Source: CBFCZU01 sp965602635
GTDB taxonomy: Bacteria > Planctomycetota > Phycisphaerae > SM23-33
Length of the DNA: 8,915 nucleotides
Direction: 5' to 3'
NCBI GenBank assembly: GCA_965602635.1
Contig: CBFCZU010000177.1
Location: 1 to 8,915 of the forward strand
Shown here: positions 1 to 5,457 of the stretch, piece after piece
Layout: each line of letters starts with the position of its first letter
Numbering within the stretch: position 1 is the stretch's first letter
Program-made: the position numbers and the translations under genes
The notes under the pieces: generated by a model
Databases searched by the model: none
What the model was told of the DNA's origin: nothing
The model's input: only the letters and a program-made list of their open reading frames with translations

Positions 1-789
1 ATCACCGGGATCGTCAGCCGCGACCACGTATCGGCCACCGGGCGGCTGTACCCCGAGGGCATGGAGCTGGCCGTCGGCGACGTTAACGCGGCCGTGGGCG
101 GGCTGGTCGATGCGGGCGTGGACGAGATCGTCGTCTGGGACAATCACTCGGCCTCGTTCAACCACCCCTTGCCGAAGCTCAACCCGGCCGCCACTTACCG
201 GCGCGGCGGCAGCGCCAACGGGCTCCGCTGGCAAGGGCTGGACGACAGCTTCGGCGGGCTGATCCTGCTGGGCTACCACGCCCAGGCGGGCACGCTCGGC
301 GGGGTGCTGGAGCACACGATGAGCAGCCAGAGCTGGTTCCGGCTGTCGGTCAACGGGCGTGCGATCGGCGAGATCGGCATCGACGGTGCGCTGGCCGGGG
401 CGGTTGGCGTGCCGGTGATCATGGTCAGCGGGTGCGACAAGCTGTGCGCCGAGGCGGCCGATCTGTTCGGGTCGGAGGTCGTGGCGGCGTGCGTCAAGCA
501 TGGTCACGGCCGGCACGGCGCGACCTGCCTTCCGCCGGAAAAGACGGCCGGGCTAATCCGCTCGTCGGCGGCCGAGGCCGTGGGGCGGATCGGCAAGGTC
601 AAGCCGCTCGACCTGGGCAGCCCGGCCGAGGTCGAGCTGATCTACAAGCACACCGACCTGGCCGACGGGGCCGACCTGCGGGCATTCGACGGGCGGCGGA
701 TCGACGGCTACACGGTCCGCTGGACGTGCCCGGACTTCGCCGCCTGGATGGGCTTCACGATGCGGAACCCGCCGCCGAGAGGCGACTAG
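1..789 (+). CDS. M55-family D-aminopeptidase (DppA-like), 5' end outside window
   Basis: Zinc D-aminopeptidase of peptidase family M55, which removes N-terminal D-amino acids from short peptides such as cell-wall-derived D-Ala peptides. The reading frame is open from base 1, and the first window residues (ITGIV) match the family just after its DxEG metal motif. About 11 N-terminal residues, including two metal ligands, therefore lie upstream of the window. The ATG at base 61 is an internal Met (MELAVGDVNA) and not the start. Counting from that Met, visible family motifs are DNH with His29, GYHAQAGT with His73 and LEHT with His85 (catalytic-type His), then NGRAIGEIG with Glu104. Their spacing (44, 12, 19) nearly matches H60/H104/H115/E133 of Bacillus subtilis DppA. 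Stop is TAG at 787-789, and the length is normal for the family. The downstream gene is convergent with only 10 bp between stops, so no separate terminator is visible. The physiological substrate cannot be read from sequence. Confidence 0.93.
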   Translation: MTGIVSRDHVSATGRLYPEGMELAVGDVNAAVGGLVDAGVDEIVVWDNHSASFNHPLPKLNPAATYRRGGSANGLRWQGLDDSFGGLILLGYHAQAGTLGGVLEHTMSSQSWFRLSVNGRAIGEIGIDGALAGAVGVPVIMVSGCDKLCAEAADLFGSEVVAACVKHGHGRHGATCLPPEKTAGLIRSSAAEAVGRIGKVKPLDLGSPAEVELIYKHTDLADGADLRAFDGRRIDGYTVRWTCPDFAAWMGFTMRNPPPRGD

Positions 790-799
790 TACCGCAGCG

Positions 800-1960
800 T
801 CATTGTCGCTCGAGGCGCGGCTGGGGCTGGGGCAGGCGACGGGGCTGGGGAACCGGCCTGGGCGGCCGCGGCAGCGGAACCGGGCGGACCGGCACCGGCC
901 GCTTGACCGGCTTGACGGGGACGATCTTCTCCATCAAGGCCGTGTGGACCATCCAGTCGTCCGCGGGTCGCGGCTTGACCTTGGCGACCGCCCCGCCGCG
1001 GGCGTGGGCGAGCGTCTGGCCGGTGCGAGGGCCGGAGAGCTTGTAGAGCTTGCCCACCCCGCGGGTGTCGGCCGCGGAGAAGCGGGCCTTGTAGCAGGCC
1101 TGGAGGTAGTTGCGAACGTCCTCCTGGCTGGGGCGGACGACCGCCCCGGCCGCAGTGAGCTTGGCATCCTCATACTGGCTCAGGTAGCTGTCGAGGACCT
1201 TGTCCTTCATGGCTGCGAACAGCTCGGGCGAGTTGAACAGGTCGGCCGCGACGATCCTGTCGCCATCGGCCACCACCACGCCGGCGCAGTCCCTGGGCAG
1301 CTTGGCGGTGATGGGCTTGCGGAGCCTGGCGAGGCGCTGGACGTTCTCGGGCTTGGTCATGGCCTTGGCCAGGTCGCCGCTGGCCGTGACGGTCTTCATG
1401 CGCAGGTTGGCCTTGGAGACTTCGTCCCAGACGGCCCCCTGCCCGGCCTTGGCGGCGGCGCTGGCGCGGACGGCCAGCGGCGCGATGGTCGTGGGGCCGG
1501 CGAAGATAGCCTGGCCGCGCCACCTGCCCCGCTGGACGCAGTACAGCTCCAGCACGGTGGCCGAGTCCGGCGCCAGCAGGGCGTCGCTGGTGAGCGTGCG
1601 GTTCTGCTTGCCGCCGGTGATGACCTCCCCGGCCATGAGGAAGATCATCTTGTCGCCGGACTTGTTGACGAACCTGGCCTGGCTGACGCGGGCGTCCTTC
1701 AGCTCGTCGATGACCAGCAGCTTCTTGGCCAGGGCCTGGTCCATGGTGAGCACGCCGTCGAGGCGGTTGACCGTCGAGAGGCAGACGGGGAATATCGTCA
1801 GGCTGCCCAGCTTCGCCGGCGGGTGGATGTTGGCCCGGTCGAGGTAGCGGACAAGGACGTTCCTGGGCGGGGCGACCATCCTGACTGTCCTGGCCTCCTG
1901 GGCGCCGCCGGCCGAGGCCATCAGGCAGCACGCCAGCGCCGCGATCGCTGTCCTGCGCAT
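800..1960 (-). CDS. Secreted ARPP-1 (DUF6569)-type protein with proline-rich tail
   Basis: 386-residue exported protein. I recognise the ARPP-1/DUF6569 domain by its pattern: LTIFPV (54-59), DELKDARVSQ (85-94), AGEVITGGKQNRTL (110-123), then a segment ending CVQRGRW (141-147). The domain's molecular function is not established. Residues 1-20 form a signal peptide (MRR, a hydrophobic stretch, then ASAGGA) with likely cleavage before QEA. The last ~40 residues (346-386) are a Pro/Arg/Val-rich tail with no obvious fold, possibly a cell-wall-spanning or low-complexity tether. The start at 1960 is chosen over an upstream in-frame ATG at 2002 because AAAGGAG lies 7 nt ahead of it and because it places the signal peptide at the N terminus. 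The gene lies 87 bp downstream of lptB on the same strand and may share its transcript. Family call is fairly firm; role unknown. Confidence 0.85.
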   Translation of the reverse strand: MRRTAIAALACCLMASAGGAQEARTVRMVAPPRNVLVRYLDRANIHPPAKLGSLTIFPVCLSTVNRLDGVLTMDQALAKKLLVIDELKDARVSQARFVNKSGDKMIFLMAGEVITGGKQNRTLTSDALLAPDSATVLELYCVQRGRWRGQAIFAGPTTIAPLAVRASAAAKAGQGAVWDEVSKANLRMKTVTASGDLAKAMTKPENVQRLARLRKPITAKLPRDCAGVVVADGDRIVAADLFNSPELFAAMKDKVLDSYLSQYEDAKLTAAGAVVRPSQEDVRNYLQACYKARFSAADTRGVGKLYKLSGPRTGQTLAHARGGAVAKVKPRPADDWMVHTALMEKIVPVKPVKRPVPVRPVPLPRPPRPVPQPRRLPQPQPRLERQ

Positions 1961-1967
1961 GGTCGGT

Positions 1968-1984
1968 CTCCTTTGGGGGGGGGG
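1968..1984 (-). promoter_or_regulatory. Shine-Dalgarno AAAGGAG preceded by a run of ten C
   Basis: On the minus strand, AAAGGAG (1968-1974) sits 7 nt before the ATG at 1960 and fixes the start of the ARPP-1 gene. Directly upstream is an uninterrupted ten-C homopolymer (1975-1984), which is prone to slippage. It lies outside the coding region. Confidence 0.8.
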
Positions 1985-2015
1985 TGCACGCACCACCGTC
2001 ATATTGGACGCACGG

Positions 2016-2039
2016 GCCGGGCGGAAAGTTCCCGCCGGC
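2016..2039 (-). repeat. Imperfect stem-loop between lptB and the ARPP-1 gene
   Basis: GCCGG (2016-2020) pairs with CCGGC (2035-2039) and GGAA (2023-2026) with TTCC (2029-2032), separated by a 2x2 internal loop and a 2-nt apical loop. It lies 9 bp past the lptB stop and could stabilise or attenuate the transcript. There is no T-run after it, so it is not a standard intrinsic terminator. Confidence 0.35.
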
Positions 2040-2047
2040 AGAGCCCG

Positions 2048-2809
2048 TCACGGTCGGCGGGCCCGCGCCTTGGCCTCGTCGAACTCGTCCCCGCGGAAGG
2101 TGCTGCCCAGGTAGGTCTTGCGCACCAGCTCGTCGTTGATGAGCTGCTTTGGCGGGCCCTCGCGGAGGACCTTGCCGGAGTCGATGATGTAGGAGCGGTC
2201 GGTGACGCTGAGCGTCTCGCGGACGTTGTGGTCGGTCAGCAGGATGCTGATGCCCCCGTCCTTGAGCCCGCGGATCTCCCTCTGGAGGTCCTCGACGGCG
2301 ATGGGGTCCACGCCGCTGAACGGCTCGTCGAGCAGGATCATGGTCGGGTTGGTGATGAGCGCCCGGGCGATTTCCAGCTTCCGCCGCTCGCCCCCGGAGA
2401 GCGTCCGGGCCTCGTGGTCGGTGACGTGGGTGAGCCCGAACTGCTCCAGGAGCTGGTCGGCGCGGCTGTGGCGGGCATCGCGGGCCAGGTCCATGGTCTC
2501 GAGGATGGCCAGCAGGTTCTCCCTGACGCTCAGCCGCTGGAAGATGCTCGGCTCCTGGGAGAGGTAGCCCATGCCCCGGCGGGCCCGGCGGTACATGGGC
2601 ATTTCGGTCACGTCCACGCCGTCGAAGATGACCTGGCCCTCGTTGGGAGTGATCATGCCGATAATCATGCGGAAGGAGGTCGTTTTACCGGCCCCGTTTC
2701 GGCCGAGGAGGCCCACGATCTCGCCCTGGTTGACACGCATGCTGACGTGCTCAACCACCGCCCGCCCGGAGTATCTCTTAACCAGACCTTTGGTCTCAAG
2801 CAGAACCAT
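2048..2809 (-). CDS. lptB: LPS export ABC transporter ATP-binding protein LptB
   Basis: Cytoplasmic ATPase that, as a dimer under LptF/LptG, powers extraction of lipopolysaccharide from the inner membrane toward the LptC/A/D bridge. The 253-residue protein has every ABC ATPase landmark: Walker A GRNGAGKTT (36-44), Q-loop GYLSQEPSIF (Gln85), signature LSGGE (137-141), Walker B MILLDEP (157-163), D-loop GVD (166-168) and H-loop LLTDHNVRETL (His194). MGYLSQEPSIFQRLSVRENL and TDHNVRETL are the segments that separate LptB from general ABC ATPases. The C terminus runs about a dozen residues past the usual end with an acidic then basic tail (DEFDEAKARARRP). No clear Shine-Dalgarno precedes the ATG. 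Upstream, in the same transcriptional orientation, lie two tandem DnaA boxes 18-37 bp from the start codon. The gene is not next to lptA/lptC/rpoN as in proteobacteria; the ARPP-1 gene follows it. Confidence 0.93.
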   Translation of the reverse strand: MVLLETKGLVKRYSGRAVVEHVSMRVNQGEIVGLLGRNGAGKTTSFRMIIGMITPNEGQVIFDGVDVTEMPMYRRARRGMGYLSQEPSIFQRLSVRENLLAILETMDLARDARHSRADQLLEQFGLTHVTDHEARTLSGGERRKLEIARALITNPTMILLDEPFSGVDPIAVEDLQREIRGLKDGGISILLTDHNVRETLSVTDRSYIIDSGKVLREGPPKQLINDELVRKTYLGSTFRGDEFDEAKARARRP

Positions 2810-2826
2810 TATGTGCGACCAACCAT

Positions 2827-2835
2827 TGTGGATAA
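2827..2835 (-). promoter_or_regulatory. Perfect DnaA box TTATCCACA
   Basis: The minus strand reads TTATCCACA, the strongest consensus DnaA-binding 9-mer. It lies 18 bp upstream of the lptB start codon and 11 bp (about one helical turn) from a second box. Sequence match is exact; binding is inferred. Confidence 0.7.
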
Positions 2836-2837
2836 CT

Positions 2838-2846
2838 TGTGCATAA
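2838..2846 (-). promoter_or_regulatory. DnaA box TTATGCACA, tandem with the previous box
   Basis: The minus strand reads TTATGCACA, which fits the TTATNCACA consensus. With the 2827 box it makes an 11-bp direct repeat (GTGGATAACTT then GTGCATAACTT on the plus strand), so both sites would face the same side of the helix. Confidence 0.62.
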
Positions 2847-3087
2847 CTTCGCTTCGCTGTGTGTCAGAATATGCCGCGCTGCCGTGTCGGCGCTTTGCCG
2901 ATACCGCTTCCGCCGCGCCGCCGCCCCGACAATGGCCGGGGCCGCGCCGCAAGCCCTTGCCAGGCAATCGCTTGCTACCGCTCATGCCCGCGGCCGGCCC
3001 GGACCGCCCGCCGCCGCGGCAAGCATCGGGCCGGATTTCGCCGCCCGCACCGGGCGGACCGCCCCTCGGCATCAGTACAGATACCGA

Positions 3088-3096
3088 TGTGAATAA
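3088..3096 (-). promoter_or_regulatory. DnaA box TTATTCACA
   Basis: The minus strand reads TTATTCACA, a third match to TTATNCACA in the same orientation. It is about 240 bp from the tandem pair and about 70 bp past the lepB stop. I found no other match to this consensus in the window on either strand. Confidence 0.55.
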
Positions 3097-3161
3097 CTCA
3101 ACGGCTCGGCCCGTCCTCGCCTGTCTCTCGCGGGGCCGGCACGCAACGGCATCCGGCGGCC

Positions 3162-3183
3162 TGAGGCTAGCGAATCAGCCTCA
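3162..3183 (-). repeat. Perfect 7-bp stem-loop over the lepB stop codon
   Basis: TGAGGCT (3162-3168) and AGCCTCA (3177-3183) form a perfect 7-bp stem with an 8-nt loop. The lepB stop codon (3167-3169) is at the stem base. It may protect the 3' end of the message. It lacks a T-run, so it is not called a terminator. Confidence 0.4.
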
Positions 3184-4891
3184 TGCGCCCCACGTTCGGG
3201 ACAATACCCACATCCGGGATGATCGGCAAGCCTTCCAGCAGAGGAATCCGGTATCCCCCCGGCCAGTAGACGAAGAACGCCTTGCCGATCATGACGTATC
3301 GCGGGACGGTGCCCTTCTGGTAGCCGGCGCGCAGCGTCGGCGCCTGGGAGAACCACATCCGCCCGTCCTGGCTCTGGGGGCTGTTGTCGCCCAGGACGAA
3401 AAACTCATCCATATCCGGGTTGTCGAAGAACCGCCGCAGGACTATCGGATTGCCCGTGGTGCCGTGACCCTTCTGGCCGGTGTCGGCGCCGTCGGGGGTG
3501 CGGATCTTAACGCAGGTGTAGAAGACGTCCCGCATCAGCTTTACGTGCCACAGCTCGGACCGGCCGCCCTCGGCCAGAATGGCGACCTTGGGCATGGGCA
3601 CCTCGACCTGCGTGCTGTCCGGTGCGTGCGGGTCGTTGTAGGCGTGCTTGATGAGCCGGGCCCGATCGACCTTGTACTGCTGGTCGGTAGTCTTGAGCAC
3701 CACCTCGCCGTTGAGCCACAGGCTCACCTGGTGGTCCACGTGGGTCAGGGAGACCTCGTACCCGCGCCCGATCTGAAGCGGCGGCAGGTCCTCGCGCGAG
3801 CCCCACAGCTCGGTCTTGTCGTCCCAGGCGACCTTGCCGGACTTGTCGGCCTGGCGGTACTCCAGCCGGCAATGCCCGTCGGCGCCGACCCATGCCCGGA
3901 AATGATGGTGGAAGCTGCTGAGGCACAGGGCGACCCGGGAGTCCTCGGCCTTGGGTACGAACATGAAAGAGAGCTTCAGGTCGGTGTTGACGTCGGTCAT
4001 CTCGTCGTACTGGCCCTCTTCGGGGTTGTTGTATGCATAGGCCGGGTAGAACCGCTTCGGGTCGCCATCGGCGCCGAACTGCAGCCGCCCCCGCTTCCTA
4101 TTCCCGGTGAAATCGAACACCCGCCCGCCGTGGGAGTCGAGCTTCCAGGCATCTTTGTCGCCCTCGGACGGGCGCCAGGGCGACTCCCACTTGGTGCGGT
4201 TGAGGCTCTTGTACACCTCCGGGGCGGGCTGGTAATCGTTGTCGAAGACCACCTGCCACATGACCTTCTGCGTCTCGGGCGACTTGCGGAGGATCCGCCA
4301 GGAGGCCTTCTCGTGGTCCCGCGCGTCCAGCAGGCCGTTGCCGTCGGCGTCGAAGTCGCGCTTGTCGATCACCCCGTCGCCGGTGCGGTCGCTGCCCTCG
4401 CAGACGAATATGTCGCCGTGGACGATCTCGATCATCTGCCCGGGCCGGCCTATCAGGCGCTTGATGTAGTTCTGCTCGTTGTCCTGCGGGTTCTTGAATA
4501 CGACCACGTCCCAGGCGGCCGGCTCGCGGAAACGGTAGAGGTATTTGAGCACGAGCACACGGTCGCCGCCGTAGCGTCGGGGCACCCGCTCGTCGAAGTC
4601 TGTCCTGCTCAGCTTGCTGCGACAGTTGGGGCAGGCGGCCCGCAGCTGCCCGCCCCTCAACGCCAGCGACTTGCGCGGCGTCCCGTGGGAGTAATGGTAC
4701 TTGCAGGCCGGGCAGTCGAACTGCCAGTGCTTGCCCATCAGCCGCGGGGCCATCGAGCCGGTGGGGATGACGAACGCCTCCAGCACGAACGCCCGCAGCA
4801 CGAACGCCAGCACTATGGCCACCCAGATGCTCTCGCCCATCTCGCGGGTCGAGGCGATCTGCTCGTTGTCCTTCGGCTCGCTCTGCGCCAT
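3167..4891 (-). CDS. lepB: Signal peptidase I with large accessory inserts
   Basis: Membrane serine protease (family S26) that cleaves signal peptides from exported proteins. Residues 21-43 form one transmembrane helix running into VIPTGSMAPRL, with nucleophile Ser46. The general-base Lys144 is in NYIKRLIGRPGQ, and box E is GDNSPQSQDGRMW (501-513). All catalytic boxes are intact. At 574 residues it is far longer than typical bacterial enzymes. One insert after the Ser box carries CxxC pairs (60/63 and 87/90), a zinc-ribbon pattern. A second, between the Lys box and box E (about 165-480), starts with two abutting EF-type calcium loops (168-179 and 181-192) and continues into a beta-rich LamG/concanavalin-like stretch (about 255-455, including GRGYEVSLTHVDHQVSLWLNGEVVLK). 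The start has GAGGA 9 nt upstream. The gene is divergent from the PEP-CTERM gene. Catalytic identity is certain; insert assignments come from pattern reading. Confidence 0.93.
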   Translation of the reverse strand: MAQSEPKDNEQIASTREMGESIWVAIVLAFVLRAFVLEAFVIPTGSMAPRLMGKHWQFDCPACKYHYSHGTPRKSLALRGGQLRAACPNCRSKLSRTDFDERVPRRYGGDRVLVLKYLYRFREPAAWDVVVFKNPQDNEQNYIKRLIGRPGQMIEIVHGDIFVCEGSDRTGDGVIDKRDFDADGNGLLDARDHEKASWRILRKSPETQKVMWQVVFDNDYQPAPEVYKSLNRTKWESPWRPSEGDKDAWKLDSHGGRVFDFTGNRKRGRLQFGADGDPKRFYPAYAYNNPEEGQYDEMTDVNTDLKLSFMFVPKAEDSRVALCLSSFHHHFRAWVGADGHCRLEYRQADKSGKVAWDDKTELWGSREDLPPLQIGRGYEVSLTHVDHQVSLWLNGEVVLKTTDQQYKVDRARLIKHAYNDPHAPDSTQVEVPMPKVAILAEGGRSELWHVKLMRDVFYTCVKIRTPDGADTGQKGHGTTGNPIVLRRFFDNPDMDEFFVLGDNSPQSQDGRMWFSQAPTLRAGYQKGTVPRYVMIGKAFFVYWPGGYRIPLLEGLPIIPDVGIVPNVGRMRLIR

Positions 4892-5036
4892 GCCTTCCCG
4901 TCCTCGGGGTTCAATACGTTAGCCCGGATCTTGCACGATGCGCGTGCAACATCCGCCGCAGCGGCTTCGACGCGAGCGACTTACGTCGCTCTTGCTCAGG
5001 GCCAGCCTTGAGCGAGGCGCGAAGCGCCGAGTCGAA

Positions 5037-5068
5037 ACCTGTGCGAGAGAACCGCCTCTCGCAAAGGT
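5037..5068. repeat. 12-bp hairpin with one G/A mismatch
   Basis: TGCGAGAG (5042-5049) pairs perfectly with CTCTCGCA (5056-5063) around a 6-nt loop. The stem continues past one G/A mismatch (5041/5064) with ACCT (5037-5040) pairing AGGT (5065-5068). Confidence 0.75.
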
Positions 5069-5069
5069 G

Positions 5070-5105
5070 CTTATTGCATAGACCCGGAAGGGGTCATGCA
5101 ATAAG
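5070..5105. repeat. 15-bp hairpin with a single bulged A
   Basis: CTTATTGCAT (5070-5079) pairs with ATGCAATAAG (5096-5105). After one bulged A (5080), GACCC (5081-5085) pairs with GGGTC (5091-5095) around the loop GGAAG. It is the strongest stem in the window and lacks a following T-run on either strand (GGC on plus, CACC on minus), so it is not a classic terminator. Confidence 0.8.
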
Positions 5106-5242
5106 GCAGGTTAGTCGGACGGGGGCGTTCATGCCAACAGGAAACTTCGCCCGCCGCGATGGCTGGCTCGACTTGCGGCACCCCCGGGCTTTCGCGCGAG
5201 GGCCAGGGCGGAGGCCGCCAGGCTCAAAATTCCTGCTACCTA

Positions 5243-5271
5243 TTGTCAGCGACGGTCAGATGGCGTATAAT
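5243..5271 (+). promoter_or_regulatory. Sigma70-type promoter for the PEP-CTERM gene
   Basis: TTGTCA (5243-5248, five of six bases of TTGACA) is followed by exactly 17 bp and then TATAAT (5266-5271, perfect). The site sits in a locally AT-richer patch of a GC-rich region. It would start transcription near 5278-5280 and give a leader of about 180 nt before the ATG at 5458. Confidence 0.75.
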
Positions 5272-5444
5272 CATATGGAATAATATCGGATGTCGCGGGG
5301 AGTGTGGCCGCGGCTTCACCCGGCGGCTGGGTGGACTGCCATCTGCAATTATCTCTAATGTTCCTCCACCCCCCGGGGGCCGCTCATCTGCCCGCGACCG
5401 GAACAGTATGGTTGTGCGCGCGCTTGCCGTACGCGCCATGCAAG

Positions 5445-5451
5445 AAGGGAG
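5445..5451 (+). promoter_or_regulatory. Shine-Dalgarno AAGGGAG
   Basis: AAGGGAG lies 6 nt before the ATG at 5458 and supports that start, which also places a signal peptide at the N terminus. Confidence 0.75.
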
Positions 5452-5457
5452 TCGGCG

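Larger units (their letters stand above)
2810..3166. other. 357-bp intergenic region between lepB and lptB
   Basis: No convincing gene is visible. The region carries three consensus DnaA boxes (listed separately). It also has two short hairpins: TCGGC/GCCGA at 2887-2901 and CCGCCC/GGGCGG at 3041-3057. The lptB-proximal 70 bp are the least GC-rich part; the centre is very GC-rich. No AT-rich unwinding element and no strong sigma70-type hexamer pair could be identified. Confidence 0.7.
4931..5105. other. Array of consecutive hairpins: structured RNA or palindromic repeat element
   Basis: Seven stem-loops lie nearly end to end in 175 bp: TTGCACG/CGTGCAA (4931-4949), CCGC/GCGG (4953-4964), GAGCGAC/GTCGCTC (4974-4991), GCTCAGG/CC-T-TGAGC (4994-5013), GGCGC/GCGCC (5016-5028), a 12-bp stem at 5037-5068 and a 15-bp stem at 5070-5105. 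Hairpins three to five are enclosed by TTCGAC (4966-4971) pairing with GTCGAA (5031-5036), giving a cloverleaf-like unit. The stems are long, mostly perfect and without coding potential. I recognise no known RNA family. It could be a structured RNA on either strand, a leader of lepB (39 bp from its start), or a multicopy REP/BIME-like element. The sequence does not decide the strand. Confidence 0.6.
4892..5457. other. 566-bp divergent intergenic region
   Basis: This region separates lepB (minus) from the PEP-CTERM gene (plus). From left to right it holds the lepB ribosome-binding site (GAGGA, minus strand, 4901-4905), a compact hairpin array (4931-5105), about 135 bp with no recognised feature, a sigma70-type promoter (5243-5271), and a ~180-nt untranslated leader with a Shine-Dalgarno at 5445-5451. 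The leader contains a small inverted repeat, CACCC/GGGTG at 5317-5333. Confidence 0.7.

Noticed and set aside
2809..3072. A minus-strand ORF of 87 codons upstream of lptB
   Set aside because: Its translation is low-complexity Gly/Arg-rich, it lacks a ribosome-binding site, and it overlaps the DnaA-box pair.
2810..3166. A complete replication origin (oriC)
   Set aside because: DnaA boxes are present, but no AT-rich unwinding region and no dnaA, dnaN or gid-type gene is in view. Only a DnaA-box cluster is claimed.
803..5011. A 1402-codon open frame on the plus strand
   Set aside because: It runs antisense to three well-supported genes and through an intergenic region. Its translation is low-complexity (Gly/Ala/Val/Leu/Arg-rich) with no domain. 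It is an artefact of GC-rich codon use.
5081..5105. Resemblance to SRP RNA domain IV (CCGGAAGG loop)
   Set aside because: The conserved asymmetric AGCAG side and the GGTCAGG side of the SRP loop are missing; here the stem is fully paired.
5042..5115. Resemblance to cyclic-di-GMP-I or cobalamin riboswitches (CGCAAAGG, later GGCAGGTTAG)
   Set aside because: The conserved cores of both families are missing, notably the 5' half of the GEMM motif and the cobalamin B12-box, so only short words match.
5131..5283. A small plus-strand ORF of about 50 codons after the hairpin array
   Set aside because: It has no convincing ribosome-binding site and no recognisable sequence, and its 3' end overlaps the promoter for the next gene.
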